Assembly (NCBI GenBank): GCA_946494435.1
Contig: CAMMBO010000001.1
Span: 1-64,000 of the forward strand
Direction: 5' to 3'
From: an uncultured Mycoplasmatota bacterium
GTDB taxonomy: Bacteria; Bacillota_I; Bacilli_A; RF39; UBA660
Length of the DNA stretch: 64,000 nucleotides
In this document: positions 35,073-44,073 of the stretch, one piece after another
Numbering within the stretch: the stretch's first letter is position 1
How the letters are laid out: the number at the start of each line of letters is the position of its first letter
Notes under the pieces: generated by a model
Told to the model about the DNA's origin: nothing
The model's database searches: none
The model's input: only the letters and a program-made list of their open reading frames with translations
Position numbers and translations under genes: made by a program

Positions 35073-36455
35073 CTATATTTTCTCTATAGTAGTACCATTT
35101 CTACCATCTATTAATCTAAAACCAATACTCTCTAAATAATCACGAATTCTATCTGCTTCGGCATAATCTTTATTTTGTTTAGCAAGATTTCTCTTTTCTA
35201 TTAAACTTTTTATCTCATCATCAATATCTATTATATCATTTTTTAGTAAATCTAAACTTAAAACTTTATCAAATTCCCTAATTAAATACTTCTTAGTCTT
35301 ATCACTAGTATCAAGTTTTAATACTTCATAAAGAACTGTCAAAGCCATCGCTGTATTCATATCATCAGATAAAGCATCTTTAAATTTATCTAAATAAGTA
35401 TTAACTATTTCCTCATCAAGTTCACCTTCATCTTTAAGTAGAGATACTCTATTCTTAAGTTTCTTATAAGCATTTTCGGCTTGTCCTAAAGCTTCATAAG
35501 TAAAAAGTAATGGTTTACGATAATGAGACTCTAAACACATATAACGATAACTTAAAGGATTATAACCTTCATTTTCTAAAGTACTAACAGTAAGTATATC
35601 TCCTTTAGATTTACTCATCTTACCACTTTTATCATTTAAATGTTCTCCATGTACCCAATAATTACACCATTTATGTCCAAGATAAGCTTCACTCTGAGCA
35701 ATCTCATTAGTATGATGAGGAAAGATATTATCAACTCCTCCACAGTGAATATCAAGATGTTCTCCAAGATTTTTAATAGCAATACAAGAACACTCTATAT
35801 GCCAACCAGGATAACCTACTCCAAAAGGACTATCCCATTTTAACTCTTGCAAATCAAATTTAGATTTAGTAAACCACAAAACAAAGTCCGCTTGATTTTT
35901 CTTATTACTATCAAACTCTACACCTTCACGTACCCCCACAACCATATCATCTACTTTATGATTAGTTAGAATATAGTAGTCACTAAGTTTAGAAGTATCA
36001 AAATAAACATTACCACCAGCTTTATAAGCATAACCTTCATCAAGTAACTTCTCTATCATCTTTATATAAGAATCTATATTACTAGTAGCAGGACTTACAA
36101 TACTAGGCCACTTAATATTAAGTTTCTCAGTATCTTTTTTAAACTCATCAGTGTAAAACTTAGCGATATCTAATACTGATTTATGCTCTCTTTTAGCACT
36201 TTTAAGCATTTTATCTTCACCACTATCAGAGTCACTTGACAAATGTCCAACATCAGTAATATTCATACAACGTTTAACTTTATAACCTAACATATTTAAA
36301 GTTTTCTCTAATATATCTTCCATTATATAAGTCCTTAAATTACCAATATGAGCATAGTGATAAACAGTAGGACCACAAGTATACATCTTAACTTCATTTT
36401 TATCTATTGGTACAAACTCTTCTACACTTCTTGTAAGAGTATTATATAATTTCAT
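35073..36455 (-). CDS. cysS: Cysteinyl-tRNA synthetase
   Basis: CysRS charges tRNA-Cys. It shows the class I motif TVYHYAHIGNLRT (HIGH), the zinc ligands in MYTCGPT, CSCIAIKNLG and CGGVDNIFPHHTNE, and KMSKSKGD (KMSKS). At 460 aa it has the usual length. The second of two adjacent ATG codons (36455) has the better distance from GAAGTGA. It begins the cysS-yugP-mrnC-rlmB-sigH-like group. Confidence 0.97.
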   Translation of the reverse strand: MKLYNTLTRSVEEFVPIDKNEVKMYTCGPTVYHYAHIGNLRTYIMEDILEKTLNMLGYKVKRCMNITDVGHLSSDSDSGEDKMLKSAKREHKSVLDIAKFYTDEFKKDTEKLNIKWPSIVSPATSNIDSYIKMIEKLLDEGYAYKAGGNVYFDTSKLSDYYILTNHKVDDMVVGVREGVEFDSNKKNQADFVLWFTKSKFDLQELKWDSPFGVGYPGWHIECSCIAIKNLGEHLDIHCGGVDNIFPHHTNEIAQSEAYLGHKWCNYWVHGEHLNDKSGKMSKSKGDILTVSTLENEGYNPLSYRYMCLESHYRKPLLFTYEALGQAENAYKKLKNRVSLLKDEGELDEEIVNTYLDKFKDALSDDMNTAMALTVLYEVLKLDTSDKTKKYLIREFDKVLSLDLLKNDIIDIDDEIKSLIEKRNLAKQNKDYAEADRIRDYLESIGFRLIDGRNGTTIEKI

Positions 36456-36491
36456 CATATCACTTCTTTCTATTTTTAATTAAATATATGA

Positions 36492-37217
36492 TTATAAATT
36501 TTGAATAACAACACTACATGGAGTTTTAACCTTTTTTAAAATATGTTTATCCTCATCTTCTGTTATTTCAAAACAAGCCCTTGATATAAATCTTTTTCCC
36601 ATTGATAATTCTATATTATAATAATTATCTATCACTTCCTTATAATAAGAAGGTAATTCATCTTTAGGAACTGAAATATCAAACAAATCATACATTTCTT
36701 CTAAAGTAACAATACTTCTTTTTTTATAAATCCATATAATATCATCATTTGGAAACTTAAGTCCTTTAGAACAATAAAGCATATTTAAAGAACTTTTCAT
36801 CTTAGATATATTATCTAAACATACATGAATAAATCCACTATCAACTTTAATTTTAACAATTTTATTGTTTTCTTCAAAACTTGTAAAAAAGTTCATATTC
36901 TTAACAAAATCATCTTCTAAAATATTATCTGCCAGCTCTGTAAAGCTATATCTATCTGTAATTTTTAAATTTAAATCAGATTGATAAAAACCATTTTCTT
37001 TATTTAATAAACTATATAAATTTATACAATAATAGTCTTCATAATTAGCTGAATATAAATATCCTAAATCTCCATTTACAACATTAAAACGCAAGTCCTT
37101 ATTCTCATCTTCAAGTCTTGAATATTTATTCAACTCTTGTAGTTTTTTTCCAACCCTTTGATATTCATTTCTCAAGCCAAATACTACTTCTCTTATTTTA
37201 TAATAATCTTTACTCAT
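36492..37217 (-). CDS. Unknown family B, third tandem paralog (241 aa)
   Basis: One of three consecutive paralogs at 36492-38692. All start with a helix of the pattern Y.I..VVFGLR.EYQR...KLQELNKYSRL, continue into a mixed alpha/beta region and contain an SGxIHVCLDNISKMK-like block near the middle. No membrane segment, signal peptide or catalytic motif is seen. AAGGAG precedes the ATG. Function unknown. The spacing of 26 and 57 bp suggests one transcript. Confidence 0.75.
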   Translation of the reverse strand: MSKDYYKIREVVFGLRNEYQRVGKKLQELNKYSRLEDENKDLRFNVVNGDLGYLYSANYEDYYCINLYSLLNKENGFYQSDLNLKITDRYSFTELADNILEDDFVKNMNFFTSFEENNKIVKIKVDSGFIHVCLDNISKMKSSLNMLYCSKGLKFPNDDIIWIYKKRSIVTLEEMYDLFDISVPKDELPSYYKEVIDNYYNIELSMGKRFISRACFEITEDEDKHILKKVKTPCSVVIQNL

Positions 37218-37243
37218 TTTATCTCCTTATTAATTTATATATA

Positions 37244-37924
37244 TTATCTATATAGCCTTTTACTTTTTTGTAAAACAATACTATTATCTTCATCCATAAT
37301 TTTAAAGTATCCTTCTCTTCTTATTTTTCTATTCAAAACAAAATCAATATCTTTACATCTATTAGGGTTTTTATCAATAATGTCTTTATGATACTCTGGA
37401 ATATCACAAGGCATAGGACTATCTAAAACCATTTCAATATCTTCTTTAGTAAAACTACGTCCATAAAAAGAAAGTGAATCATCTATAGACTTATAAGAGA
37501 CAGAATAAATTTTAGAAAAGTTTTTAGGATATACACAAATTCTACCACAGTCAATAATAGCATTAGAACTATCAATATCTTTATCATCAGTATAATCAAT
37601 ATTGTAAAAAAATCTATCTTCTAATGTTTCTTTAGCCAAACTATTAAATTTTTCTCCATCTGTTATTTCTAAAACACCACCAGAACAATAATCACCATTT
37701 TTACGATTAACTAAAGTTCCATTAAGTTCATTTCTTAATAAACTCAAAGGAAACATGCCTTTATAAATGTAATTATAACAAAGAACAGTTGAAACACGAA
37801 AAGACAGATTATCAAAGCCTTCACTTAACTCTGAATATTCTTGTAATTTCTGCAATTTTTTCTCAATTCTCCTATATTCATCTCTTAAACCAAATATTAC
37901 TTCTCTTATTTTATAATTTTCCAT
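37244..37924 (-). CDS. Unknown family B, second tandem paralog (226 aa)
   Basis: It shares the opening KIREVIFGLRDEYRRIEKKL with its neighbours and the block IDCGRICVYPKNFSKIYS, the counterpart of the IHVCLDNI block. The C-terminal third is basic. GAGGA precedes the ATG. It diverges from its neighbours mainly in the first third after the helix. No function is assigned. Confidence 0.75.
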   Translation of the reverse strand: MENYKIREVIFGLRDEYRRIEKKLQKLQEYSELSEGFDNLSFRVSTVLCYNYIYKGMFPLSLLRNELNGTLVNRKNGDYCSGGVLEITDGEKFNSLAKETLEDRFFYNIDYTDDKDIDSSNAIIDCGRICVYPKNFSKIYSVSYKSIDDSLSFYGRSFTKEDIEMVLDSPMPCDIPEYHKDIIDKNPNRCKDIDFVLNRKIRREGYFKIMDEDNSIVLQKSKRLYR

Positions 37925-37981
37925 ACAAATTTTTCCTCGCTCATTTTTACTTTATTATTTCTTATATTTTTTCACTACAAA

Positions 37982-38692
37982 CTATAACGATTTCTTCTTT
38001 TGTAAAACATATTTATCACTTTCTTCTACAATATCAAAATTACAACTATTACTTAAGCTTCGATTCATTACTACGTCAACATTTTTATCACAACTACCAT
38101 CTATTAATTTTCTATGATAACTAGTAAATGCACTTTTAGTCACTAAAACTCCTAACACTCTATTAATATCACTTTCAGTTAAAATACCTTTTACTTTTTT
38201 AAAATAAATTTCATCTTTATCTGCATAATAAGACAAAACAATTGGTTTTTTCATCTTTAAAATATTTTCTAAACAAATATGAATACTTCCAGAATGGATA
38301 TTTATTTTAACAACTTGATCTCTAAAAGCTAAATCAGTACGCATTGTAGATAACTCAATATTACTACAAAATTCATCATCTAAAATATCTCTTGCCGCCT
38401 CATTAAATTTGTCACTATTAATAATTTCTAAAACTTTATCAGAAATAAAATTTCCATTTTTCTTTTCTACATTAGATCCATACAAAGTACTTGATATCAT
38501 TCTGTTAGGACTTTTATTCTTACTTGTAAAATCATAATTAATATTTCTGTTATTAAGTGAAAAATGCAAATTATCGTATTGACTATCAATCCTTGCATAT
38601 TTACTTAATTCTTGTAATTTACTTTCCATTCTCTGATATTCACTTCGTAACCCTAAAACAACACTACTTATTTCATAAAAACTTGAATTCAT
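37982..38692 (-). CDS. Unknown family B, first tandem paralog (236 aa)
   Basis: It starts EISSVVLGLRSEYQRMESKL and has IHSGSIHICLENILKMKKP, the best-kept shared block. AAGGAGG precedes the ATG. It is the first gene of the triplet in the direction of transcription and lies 36 bp after the cupin gene. A heterologous domain could not be identified; the family may be lineage-specific. Confidence 0.75.
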   Translation of the reverse strand: MNSSFYEISSVVLGLRSEYQRMESKLQELSKYARIDSQYDNLHFSLNNRNINYDFTSKNKSPNRMISSTLYGSNVEKKNGNFISDKVLEIINSDKFNEAARDILDDEFCSNIELSTMRTDLAFRDQVVKINIHSGSIHICLENILKMKKPIVLSYYADKDEIYFKKVKGILTESDINRVLGVLVTKSAFTSYHRKLIDGSCDKNVDVVMNRSLSNSCNFDIVEESDKYVLQKKKSL

Positions 38693-38728
38693 CTTTGCCT
38701 CCTTAAATATAATTTTATATTTTATATG

Positions 38729-39073
38729 CTAATCAACATATTTATGTTGTTCACTAGTCCAAGCAGGTGTACAAGGCACACAAGCTTCAAACTCTCCTTC
38801 AAAAGTATAGCATTCATTTTTATCAAGTAAAATAACATCACCAGTTTTAAATTCTATTACCTCTTCCTTGCCTTTAACTTCTAAAATACCACTACCAGAC
38901 ATGATATAAAGTAGTTCTTTACATGCAGTATTAGTTTGATAACCTACTTTAGGACTTCTACCATTTATTTTAATAACAGCAACATTAATATCGGCATCAG
39001 TCATAGGATAATCCATACCAGAATAGCCATCCCCACTATAAAACTCTGCCTTTTCTTTACTTACATAAATCAT
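38729..39073 (-). CDS. Small cupin-domain protein
   Basis: The 114-aa protein has a single cupin barrel. The usual first motif is degenerate (CKELLYIMSGSGILEVKGKEE), with Glu but without the HxH pair, followed by FKTGDVILLDKNECYTFEG, the second motif. Metal binding is therefore uncertain. GGAGATA precedes the ATG. It lies between the YhcG-like gene and the family B triplet, a distance that allows shared transcription. Its ligand is unknown. Confidence 0.8.
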   Translation of the reverse strand: MIYVSKEKAEFYSGDGYSGMDYPMTDADINVAVIKINGRSPKVGYQTNTACKELLYIMSGSGILEVKGKEEVIEFKTGDVILLDKNECYTFEGEFEACVPCTPAWTSEQHKYVD

Positions 39074-39098
39074 AATAAATATCTCCTTTCAAAAAATA

Positions 39099-40061
39099 TC
39101 ATTCATTATTTTCTATTAGTAATTTCATTTCTTTTAATTTTGTTTCTAATAATTTCTTATCAATAAGCTTTAATTTATATTCAGAAATTAAAGTTTGAGA
39201 CATATTCTTACTAAGTGAGTATTCTACAACATCTTTATCTTTAGAACTACAAAGAATAACTCCAACACTAGGATTTTCTTGTTCTTTTTTAACATCTCTG
39301 TCTAATGCTTCTAGATATAAGTTCATTTTCCCTAAATATTCTGCTTTAAATTCTCCTAATTTCAATTCAAAAGCTACTAAACAAGATAACTCTCTATTAT
39401 AAAATAACAAATCTATAAAAAAGTCATGGTTGCCAACTTGAACTCTATACTCATCTCCAATAAAAGTAAAATCTTTCCCTACTTCTAAAATAAAATCTTT
39501 TAAATTTTTAATAATAGCATTTTTTAAATCTTTTTCAGAAAATTCTTTAGGTAAATCCAAAAATTCCAAGCTGTAGGTATCTAAAATTCTTGTATTAGGA
39601 TAATCTTCTTCATCAATAGTTTTTGTAACTGTTGGTAATTGTTTGCCACCAGAAAGCATATACCTTTCATAATAAGATGACGTAATCTGTCTATCTAATT
39701 CACGTTTAGAATAATTATTCTTTATAGATAATTGTAGATAAAAATGCCTTTCTTCTTTCGTTTTAGAACCACTTAAAATAAGCAAATTATTTGTCCATGA
39801 CAATTGCGTCACCAGTGGTGTCGCAATCTCATCATCTTTATACGTACTATAAAATTGAACCATTCGCTCTATATTTCGTTTAGTAAATCCTCGTATATTA
39901 GGATAATTATTCTTCATAAATTCGGCAGCTTTTGTAGTAATTTTATCACCATAAGCACTATTTTGTTTTAATTCGTACAAAAACTTGCCAACTTCTAAAT
40001 ATAGTAAAATCATTTCTTCATTTACTTTTCTATATGCATTATTTTTTCTCTTTTCAATCAT
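39099..40061 (-). CDS. PDDEXK nuclease-domain protein, YhcG/DUF1016
   Basis: The N-terminal DUF1016 domain (EMILLYLEVGKFLYEL, GFTKRNIERMVQFY, QLSWTNNLLILSG) is followed by a PD-(D/E)xK nuclease core (HDFFIDLLFYNRELSCLVAFELK). This YhcG family resembles nucleases of defence or mobile regions; its function is not established. In the usual family the protein begins about ten residues earlier (FNQIIEMIEKRK), and those codons continue in frame upstream of the ATG. AGGAGG lies 7 nt before an ATT at 40092-40094, so a non-ATG start is possible. It neighbours a DUF4143 ATPase. Confidence 0.85.
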   Translation of the reverse strand: MIEKRKNNAYRKVNEEMILLYLEVGKFLYELKQNSAYGDKITTKAAEFMKNNYPNIRGFTKRNIERMVQFYSTYKDDEIATPLVTQLSWTNNLLILSGSKTKEERHFYLQLSIKNNYSKRELDRQITSSYYERYMLSGGKQLPTVTKTIDEEDYPNTRILDTYSLEFLDLPKEFSEKDLKNAIIKNLKDFILEVGKDFTFIGDEYRVQVGNHDFFIDLLFYNRELSCLVAFELKLGEFKAEYLGKMNLYLEALDRDVKKEQENPSVGVILCSSKDKDVVEYSLSKNMSQTLISEYKLKLIDKKLLETKLKEMKLLIENNE

Positions 40062-40247
40062 TTCAATTATCTGGTTAAAATTAGTGTCTAAAATAATAAC
40101 ACCTCCTTTGCATTTACTTACCCATATTATATCTTATTATCATATCTTTTTCTATAACAAATAAGTCTAAATATATCATTTTTTTTAATATTATTACATT
40201 ATATATATCTACTTTATAGTACACTTTATTCTATACTCAACTAAATA

Positions 40248-40273
40248 AGCCTCAAGACTTTAATCTTGAGGCT
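40248..40273 (-). terminator. Strong hairpin at the end of the second DUF4143 gene
   Basis: A 10-bp stem AGCCTCAAGA/TCTTGAGGCT with a 6-nt loop overlaps the stop codon. The T run after it (TATTTAG) is poor, so termination may be incomplete. Confidence 0.6.
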
Positions 40274-41498
40274 CACTATAATTAATAACATTCGAAATAG
40301 GTATAATATAATTATTTTCATCTAACTTAGTCAAAGTATCATATAAACATATTATTCCTCCAGTGCCTATTTCTTTTTTAGTTTTCTCTAACTTACTAAA
40401 ATTCTTAATCATTTCTTTTTTAGGAATAGCAGTCTTTTTTATCTCTAAAGGATATAACTTATTATTCTTATAAAATATTAAGTCTATTTCATTTTTCTCT
40501 TTATCACGATAATAATAAAGATTAGGAGTAATTCCTCTAGCATTATAAGCTTTAATTATTTCACTAACAATAAATGTTTCTAAATAATGTCCTGAACTAG
40601 AACCAAGTTGTAACTCTCTTGCACTAGTATATCCTGCTAAATAAGCAGCAAGACCTGTATCCATAAATACAATTTTAGGTAAATGAGTTATTCTTTTAAG
40701 TTCACTATTCATATAAGGCTCAAGTAAATAAACAAGTCCAGATGTTACTAAAATACTTAACCATCTAACAGCAGTAGGAACACTAATTAAAGCATCATTA
40801 GCAAGAGCCGTATAATTAAGTTGTTCTCCTGTTCTTGAAGCCACACTTACAATAAATTTTCTAAAACTAAGTTCATTTCCTATCTCTGTCAATTCTTTAA
40901 CATCACGAGAAATATATGTGTCAAGATAACTATTAAAATAAATATCTCGTGACATATCTTTTTCCATATAAAGTGTAGGCATTCCACCCTTAAATATTAT
41001 CTCATATAATTTATTAACATCTATCTTAGGCATAGCTTTATACTCATTTAATTTAGCAGGATCAAACAATTCTTTCTTTTCATTTTTATCTATCTCGGAA
41101 TACATAAAACTATTTAAGTTAACAATACCAACACGACCTGCTAAAGACTCACTAACATTTTTCATCAAATGAAATTGTTGCGAACCTGTTAACCAGTACA
41201 TACCTTTTTTATTTTCTCTATCAACATTTATTTTAATATAAGAAAATAAATTAGGAGCATATTGTACTTCATCAATAAGTAAAGGAGCAGGATGTTCTTC
41301 TAAAAATAATTTAGGATCACTCTTCGCTTGTTCCCTTAAAACTTCATCATCCAAAGTTATATATTCCATATTATCAGGCTTTAAACTAAGTAAAAGTGTA
41401 GTCTTCCCAACTTGTCTTGGCCCTGTAACTAATAAAACTTTAAATGTTTTACTGATATTTTTAATTATCTCTTTCGCTTCTCTTGGATACATAATCAT
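40260..41498 (-). CDS. AAA ATPase with DUF4143 domain (second copy)
   Basis: The 412-aa protein has Walker A TGPRQVGKTTLL near residue 25, Walker B-like PLLIDEVQYAP, then a DUF4143 region ending in YYRDKEKNEIDLIFYKNNKLYPLEIKK. The EID...EIK spacing again suggests a PD-(D/E)xK core. It differs widely from the copy at 20359-21633, so these are separate acquisitions or old paralogs. The best start is an ATG at 41498 after AAAGG. The promoter is joined to a six-unit 23-bp array. Confidence 0.85.
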   Translation of the reverse strand: MIMYPREAKEIIKNISKTFKVLLVTGPRQVGKTTLLLSLKPDNMEYITLDDEVLREQAKSDPKLFLEEHPAPLLIDEVQYAPNLFSYIKINVDRENKKGMYWLTGSQQFHLMKNVSESLAGRVGIVNLNSFMYSEIDKNEKKELFDPAKLNEYKAMPKIDVNKLYEIIFKGGMPTLYMEKDMSRDIYFNSYLDTYISRDVKELTEIGNELSFRKFIVSVASRTGEQLNYTALANDALISVPTAVRWLSILVTSGLVYLLEPYMNSELKRITHLPKIVFMDTGLAAYLAGYTSARELQLGSSSGHYLETFIVSEIIKAYNARGITPNLYYYRDKEKNEIDLIFYKNNKLYPLEIKKTAIPKKEMIKNFSKLEKTKKEIGTGGIICLYDTLTKLDENNYIIPISNVINYSEPQD

Positions 41499-41515
41499 CA
41501 CTGCCTTTCACTTTA

Positions 41516-41544
41516 ATAATACATTTAAATATTACAAAAGTCAA
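41516..41544 (-). promoter_or_regulatory. Promoter of the second DUF4143 ATPase
   Basis: TTGACT (41539-41544), a 17-nt spacer and TATTAT (41516-41521) on the minus strand. The -35 is in exact 23-bp register with AGTCAA of the array units at 41562, 41585, 41608, 41631 and 41654. Confidence 0.75.
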
Positions 41545-41554
41545 TATACTTGTG

Positions 41555-41692
41555 TTAAATTAGACAATATATACATATTAAATTAGTCAATAATACCATA
41601 TTAAAATAGTCAATAATACCATATTAAAATAGTCAATACTATCATATTAAAATAGTCAACACTATTATATTAAATTAGTCAGACTGTTATCT
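41555..41692. repeat. Six tandem 23-bp repeats upstream of a DUF4143 ATPase
   Basis: Units start at 41555, 41578, 41601, 41624, 41647 and 41670, with core TTAAAATAGTCAATAATACC plus ATA. The middle units are nearly identical; the outer ones vary. The last one overlaps the clpC stop codon. There are no spacers, so this is not a CRISPR. Each unit carries TTGACT on the minus strand. Confidence 0.93.
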
Positions 41693-43967
41693 CTTTCTTA
41701 CCATTATACCAAGCATCAACAATAATAGGAGTAACCACTTCATCTATAACTTTATCAACCCTTCTCGCTCCGAACTTTTCATAATTACTTTCCTCTATAA
41801 CTTTATCCACAATTGTTGGGGATATCTTTATCTTTAAATCTTTCTTTTTAAATCCTTCTATTAACACATTTAATCTTTTTTCCACAATTTTGTGAATAAC
41901 ATCACTACTTATATCATTAAAGTAATAAATCTTACCTATTCGATTAACAAATTCCACACCTAAAAACTCTTCTATATCGACATTGTTCTTACTCTCTGTA
42001 AAACCTATAGAGTCATTAGAATACCCTAAATTAGTAGTCATAAACAAAAACACATTATCAAATCTAACCTTTCTACCTCGAGAGTCAGTCAAAACTCCTT
42101 CATCAAGCACTTGTAAAAACAGTTTCATAACTTCACTAGATGCTTTCTCTATCTCATCAAGTAATACCACAGAATGAGGATGCATTCTTATTGTATCAAG
42201 AATAGTTAAATGATTATCAAAACCAACATAACCTGGAGGAGAACCAATAATCTTACTAACCGTATGAGCCTCTTTATATTCACTCATATCAAGTCTAATA
42301 AAATTAGATTCCCCATATAGAAGTTTTGCAAACTCTTTTACTAATAAAGTCTTACCAACTCCAGTTCTACCGCAGAATAAAAAAGATTCTATATGCGGTT
42401 TTTCTTGAAAACCAAGTCTAACCTTCTTAACCCTATTACACAAATCAGTAATAATCTCATCTTGTCCTAAAACAGCCTTCTTTAAGTTTTTATCTAAATC
42501 ATTTATAATCTTTCTACTACTCTTATTAATCTCATAAACAGGTATCTTAGTCTTTAGATATATAACATCTGCCACCATTTCCTTAGTAATCTTTTTAGGC
42601 TTTCTCTTAGTCATTAAATTAAGTTCTAACTCATTCTTCTTAGTAAGCAGTTCTTTTTCCTTTTCTTTATAAGTAGAAGCTAGATCAAAGTCTTGTTTAA
42701 TAATCGCTTTCTTCTTATTACTTATAACTTCTTGAAGCTTTGTATTGATTCTTAAAAGTTCCGTATCATTCTTACTTTCTAATAACGATGCCTTAGTACA
42801 AACTTCATCTAAGATATCTATAGATTTATCAGGCTGATAATACTCATATATATAAGTACTAGAAAGCTCTACTATTAAATCTATAATATCATCACTAATA
42901 CTAACAAAGTGATATGCTTCATACAAAGGCTTTAGTTTTTTTAATATTTCTTTAGTCTTATCTTTAGTAGGCTCTTCTATCATGATAATTTGAAATCTTC
43001 TATTCAAGGCTTTATCTTTTTCTATAAAGTTGTGATATTCATAAGTAGTAGTCGCTCCAATTAACTGTATCTTTCCTCTTGCTAAAGCAGGTTTAATAAT
43101 GTTAGAGGCATCTATCGCCCCTTCCGCCCCACCTGCCCCTACTATCGTATGTACTTCATCAATAAAGACAATAATATCATCATTTTCTTCAAGTTCTTTT
43201 AATATCTTAGAAACTCTCTCTTCAAACTCCCCTCGATATTTTGTCCCTGCTACTAAATTAGCCATAGGAAGAGAAAGAATTGTTTTCCCTTTAAGAGGTT
43301 TAGGAACATTACCTTCTACTATTCTTCTGGCAAGCTCTTCAACAATAGCCGTCTTACCTACTCCTGCTTCTCCAATTAGTAAAGGATTATTCTTACCTCT
43401 TCGACATAATATTTCTATTAGACTTTTAATCTCATCATCTCTTCCTATAACAGGGTCAACTTCATTACCCACTACTTTTTTATTAAGATTAACAGCAAAG
43501 TCCTCTACAAGTAACTTCTTATGTATCGCTTTATTACTAACTTTAGAATCTTTTGATATAGAATTATATATCTCATCAACATCTATATTAAGACCAATCA
43601 AAAGCCTAATCGCTACTCCTTCTCCTTCTTCAAGTATTGCTAGCAGCAACTCATTAACACTTACTTCTACTTCACCTTTTTCTTTACTATTTAGTATCGC
43701 CGTCTCTATTACTCTCTTTAACAAAGGAGTATATAAAAACCACTGATTTGCATTCTTACCAACTCCAACTATTCTTATAAGTTCACTCTTAAACACTTCA
43801 TAAGTTATGTTGTAAGAAGCTAATACTTTAGTTATCTCTAAATCCTTCATTGAAAGTATCGAAAGAAATAAATGCTCACTTCCAACATAAGGATGTCTTA
43901 AATTATTCATCTCTTTTTTAGCAAGTATCAAAGCTTTCTGTGCTTCTTCACTAAATCTTGAAAACAT
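41679..43967 (-). CDS. clpC: ATP-dependent Clp protease ATPase, ClpC-like
   Basis: ClpC unfolds proteins and feeds them to ClpP. The 762-aa protein has an N-terminal Clp repeat domain (FSEEAQKALILAKKEM, HPYVGSEHL), AAA-1 (GEAGVGKTAIVEEL, VFIDEVHTIVG), a UVR-like middle segment (KAIIKQDFDLASTYKEKEKEL) and AAA-2 (GRTGVGKTLLVKEF, VVLLDEIEKAS). The UVR-like segment favours ClpC over ClpB. The ATG at 43967 follows GGAGG and the family N-terminus MFSRF; an upstream in-frame ATG at 44045 is rejected. mcsA, mcsB and ctsR, which normally accompany clpC, are not present here. Confidence 0.93.
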   Translation of the reverse strand: MFSRFSEEAQKALILAKKEMNNLRHPYVGSEHLFLSILSMKDLEITKVLASYNITYEVFKSELIRIVGVGKNANQWFLYTPLLKRVIETAILNSKEKGEVEVSVNELLLAILEEGEGVAIRLLIGLNIDVDEIYNSISKDSKVSNKAIHKKLLVEDFAVNLNKKVVGNEVDPVIGRDDEIKSLIEILCRRGKNNPLLIGEAGVGKTAIVEELARRIVEGNVPKPLKGKTILSLPMANLVAGTKYRGEFEERVSKILKELEENDDIIVFIDEVHTIVGAGGAEGAIDASNIIKPALARGKIQLIGATTTYEYHNFIEKDKALNRRFQIIMIEEPTKDKTKEILKKLKPLYEAYHFVSISDDIIDLIVELSSTYIYEYYQPDKSIDILDEVCTKASLLESKNDTELLRINTKLQEVISNKKKAIIKQDFDLASTYKEKEKELLTKKNELELNLMTKRKPKKITKEMVADVIYLKTKIPVYEINKSSRKIINDLDKNLKKAVLGQDEIITDLCNRVKKVRLGFQEKPHIESFLFCGRTGVGKTLLVKEFAKLLYGESNFIRLDMSEYKEAHTVSKIIGSPPGYVGFDNHLTILDTIRMHPHSVVLLDEIEKASSEVMKLFLQVLDEGVLTDSRGRKVRFDNVFLFMTTNLGYSNDSIGFTESKNNVDIEEFLGVEFVNRIGKIYYFNDISSDVIHKIVEKRLNVLIEGFKKKDLKIKISPTIVDKVIEESNYEKFGARRVDKVIDEVVTPIIVDAWYNGKKEITV

Positions 43968-43988
43968 AAAATTCCTCCAATCAATATT

Positions 43989-44018
43989 ATTGTAAAGATT
44001 TTTACTTACTTTAATCAA
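43989..44018 (-). promoter_or_regulatory. clpC promoter
   Basis: TTGATT (44013-44018), an 18-nt spacer and TACAAT (43989-43994) on the minus strand. No CtsR-type operator was seen. Confidence 0.55.
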
Positions 44019-44051
44019 GAAATAGAAGCCCCAAAAAACTGACAAAAAAAA

Positions 44052-44065
44052 GACCCCTAAGGGTC
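44052..44065 (-). terminator. Terminator of the YfcC-like gene
   Basis: GACCC-TTAG-GGGTC followed by eight T on the minus strand, 8 bp past the stop. Confidence 0.88.
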
Positions 44066-44073
44066 AATAATTA

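Noticed and set aside
37158..39166. Several 76-111 aa plus-strand frames
   Set aside because: They are antisense to the paralog triplet and cupin and encode low-complexity Ile/Phe/Tyr runs.
41532..41692. CRISPR array
   Set aside because: Units follow each other with no spacers, and no cas gene is in the window.
43099..43746. 215-aa plus-strand frame
   Set aside because: Antisense shadow of clpC, with low-complexity Ser/Thr/Ile content.
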